Assembly: GCA_944389985.1 (NCBI GenBank)
Contig: CALXON010000133.1
Coordinates: 1 to 17,002 of the forward strand
DNA length: 17,002 nucleotides
Direction: 5' to 3'
Source of the DNA: an uncultured Spirochaetaceae bacterium
Lineage (GTDB): Bacteria; Spirochaetota; Spirochaetia; Sphaerochaetales; Sphaerochaetaceae
Below are positions 16,128 through 17,002 of the stretch, in pieces. Under the pieces are notes generated by a model, which saw only the letters and a list, made by a program, of their open reading frames with translations, did no database searches and was not told where the DNA came from. The translations under genes and the position numbers were made by a program. Position 1 is the first letter of the stretch. Every line of letters starts with the position of its first letter.

Positions 16128-16357
16128 AGATCAAGCTCTTTCCTGATTTCATCAGAGGAGTAGGTCTTTTCCTTTCCGGCTCTGACTTTCTCGCTTATGT
16201 CTATAGCATCATAGATATCCTCTATATCGGAAAGGTAGTCCTCAAGAAGAATATTATAATAAAAACCAGAGCTACGCCTTGTTCTCTTGGCAAGATTGTC
16301 GACACGCTCTTTCAGTTCCGGAGTAGTTCTGAATGTTACAGTTGATGTCAATGCCAT
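16124..16357 (-). CDS. Ribbon-helix-helix antitoxin (RelB/DUF6290-like)
   Basis: A 77-residue antitoxin partner of the RelE toxin. The N-terminal TSTVTFRTTPELKERVDNLA forms the ribbon and first helix of a RHH DNA-binding domain; the acidic LLEDYLSDIEDIYDAIDI and the end KTYSSDEIRKELDL form the toxin-binding tail. The frame opens at 16399, but AGGAG (16368-16364) lies 6 bases before the ATG at 16357, which also starts the conserved domain, so I set the start there. It should repress its own promoter alone or with the toxin. Confidence 0.9.
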   Translation of the reverse strand: MALTSTVTFRTTPELKERVDNLAKRTRRSSGFYYNILLEDYLSDIEDIYDAIDISEKVRAGKEKTYSSDEIRKELDL

Positions 16358-16378
16358 ATCATTCTCCTCTCTGATTAA

Positions 16379-16408
16379 AATGTAATACATGGTATTCATT
16401 TATGTCAA
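16379..16408 (-). promoter_or_regulatory. Toxin-antitoxin promoter with operator palindrome
   Basis: Minus strand: perfect TTGACA (16408-16403), 18-base spacer, TACATT (16384-16379). The inverted repeat AATAC-ATG-GTATT (16384-16396) lies in the spacer and touches the -10, an ideal place for autorepression by the RHH antitoxin. A related ATGTATTC at 16410-16417 could be a second half-site. Confidence 0.55.
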
Positions 16409-16527
16409 AATGTATTCTATCAAACGGTGAAACACTCCATCCTTCGCTAATGCGTAGAGGATAGAGCTTCCGGCTTCGACACAGAATGCTTCCATGCCCT
16501 GAAGTAGATGTCTGTTCCGGACGTATG

Positions 16528-16563
16528 AAGAAAACAGGGAGCGGCTCCTTGGATTACCGCTCC
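16528..16563 (-). terminator. Probable Rho-independent terminator
   Basis: GGAGCGG (read from 16563) pairs with CCGCTCC (ending 16538) around a 12-base loop, followed on the minus strand by CTGTTTTCTTC. It would stop transcription coming from the right edge before the toxin-antitoxin promoter. On the plus strand the same hairpin is followed by only TCGTTTA. Between it and the TA promoter (16409-16527) I see no gene. Confidence 0.5.
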
Positions 16564-16581
16564 TCGTTTACTAAGAAAAGG

Positions 16582-16644
16582 CTTTGTATCACCTTTTGCG
16601 TTTGTTTATGTGTTTGAACATGCTTGATGATACAATCGGGCGAA
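16582..16644. repeat. Direct repeat copy B upstream of the toxin-antitoxin genes
   Basis: The second copy of the repeat at 15789-15850, with one extra G near its right end. It ends in a perfect 8-bp inverted pair, TTGTATCA (16584-16591) and TGATACAA (16628-16635). Flanked by a terminator on one side and the GGTGG repeats on the other, it could be part of a decayed mobile-element end. Confidence 0.75.
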
Positions 16645-16655
16645 ACTTTCAAAGT

Positions 16656-16690
16656 GGTGGTTAAAATCAGCAAAGGTGGCTGAATTTCAG
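16656..16690. repeat. Two short tandem GGTGG-type repeats
   Basis: GGTGGTTAAAATCAG (16656-16670) and GGTGGCTGAATTTCAG (16675-16690) repeat with a 19-base period. Repeated subterminal motifs of this kind occur at ends of IS21-like elements, but no istA or istB gene is visible, so assignment to an element end is only a guess. Confidence 0.35.
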
Positions 16691-16890
16691 ACTGCTTTAT
16701 ATTCAGCTATGAAGAACTCGCTATTCAGATCCTTTGCCTTCGTTACGATTCTCTCGATATTCTGCATGACGCAGTCGGTATAATATTTCTCTCCACACGG
16801 GACACATTTCAGACAAGGGACATTCTTAGTATTCCATGTAAACTTGAAACTGTTCACTCTGCCTGATGGTTTGAAATCATTATACGAAGC
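16687..16890 (-). pseudogene. Cys-rich open frame without start, probable gene remnant
   Basis: A 67-codon open frame (plus TGA) that begins right after an in-frame TAG (16893-16891). It has no ATG; a GTG could start a shorter peptide of about 55 residues but lacks a ribosome binding site. It contains VPCLKCVPCGEKYYTDC, a possible metal-binding CxxC-x2-C cluster, followed by an amphipathic MQNIERIVTKAKDLNSEF. Its coding-like composition and immediate overlap with another frame's end suggest a frameshifted C-terminus of a larger, perhaps mobile-element, gene. I do not recognise the family. Confidence 0.35.
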
Positions 16891-17002
16891 CTATCTTTCT
16901 CCTCGCAGGCCAAGGACAATCACGCCATTGTCCGCTGTTGTCTTCTGTTTTTCCTATCAGAAGATTTGTTGCTGCGTTTGCGATGTAACCGAGATAACTT
17001 CC
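16880..17002 (-). CDS. C-terminal fragment of an unrecognised protein (enters from right edge)
   Basis: Forty codons and a TAA are open from the right edge: it reads GSYLGYIANAATNLLIGK, then EDNSGQWRDCPWPARRKIGFV. The sequence looks protein-like but I cannot name its family. It ends in a different frame 11 bases inside the start of the Cys-rich frame that follows, so the two may be halves of one broken gene. Only sequence beyond the window can settle this. Confidence 0.35.
   Translation of the reverse strand, partial: GSYLGYIANAATNLLIGKTEDNSGQWRDCPWPARRKIGFV

Noticed and set aside
15789..16644. Integron attC sites around a toxin-antitoxin cassette
   Set aside because: No GTTRRRY and RYYYAAC core pair could be found in either repeat copy.

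Overview
The window reads as chromosomal DNA of an anaerobic, host-associated bacterium, most plausibly a spirochaete (Sphaerochaeta-like lineage). This rests on the gene order dnaE - two-domain YggT protein - recG and on the general style of the proteins. A Bacillota (Clostridia) host is the main alternative, and there is no rRNA or other decisive marker.

Region 1 (1-4631) holds single genes, most with their own promoter. On the minus strand lie an O-acetylhomoserine sulfhydrylase gene (metY-like, running off the left edge) and a stand-alone E2-acyltransferase-fold protein. On the plus strand lie a MATE exporter and an HSL-family esterase. A 335-bp gap (4632-4966) follows. It contains a long, unexplained RNA-like hairpin element and the dnaE promoter.

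Region 2 (4967-12991) is a tight plus-strand run: dnaE (TTG start), yggT, recG, a second MATE exporter and a LysE-type exporter. The gaps are 1 to 21 bases, with no visible terminator until an array of four palindromic repeats at 13012-13171.

Region 3 (13012-17002) looks more AT-rich and accessory. It holds the palindrome array, an MFS exporter, a GNAT acetyltransferase, a YczE/YitT-like (DUF6198) membrane protein and a RelBE-type toxin-antitoxin pair. The toxin-antitoxin pair is flanked by two direct copies of a 62-bp repeat. The right end holds debris of unrecognised reading frames.

The main observation is that five genes (metY, the E2-like gene, the first MATE gene, the esterase and lysE) have a -10-like hexamer ending only 6-7 bases before the ATG, four of them at exactly 6. 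They have no usable Shine-Dalgarno sequence at normal spacing. This predicts leaderless mRNAs for promoter-proximal genes. By contrast, dnaE, yggT, the GNAT gene, the MFS gene, the DUF6198 gene and the antitoxin gene have conventional ribosome binding sites. No defence system, CRISPR array, prophage or rRNA/tRNA gene was found.
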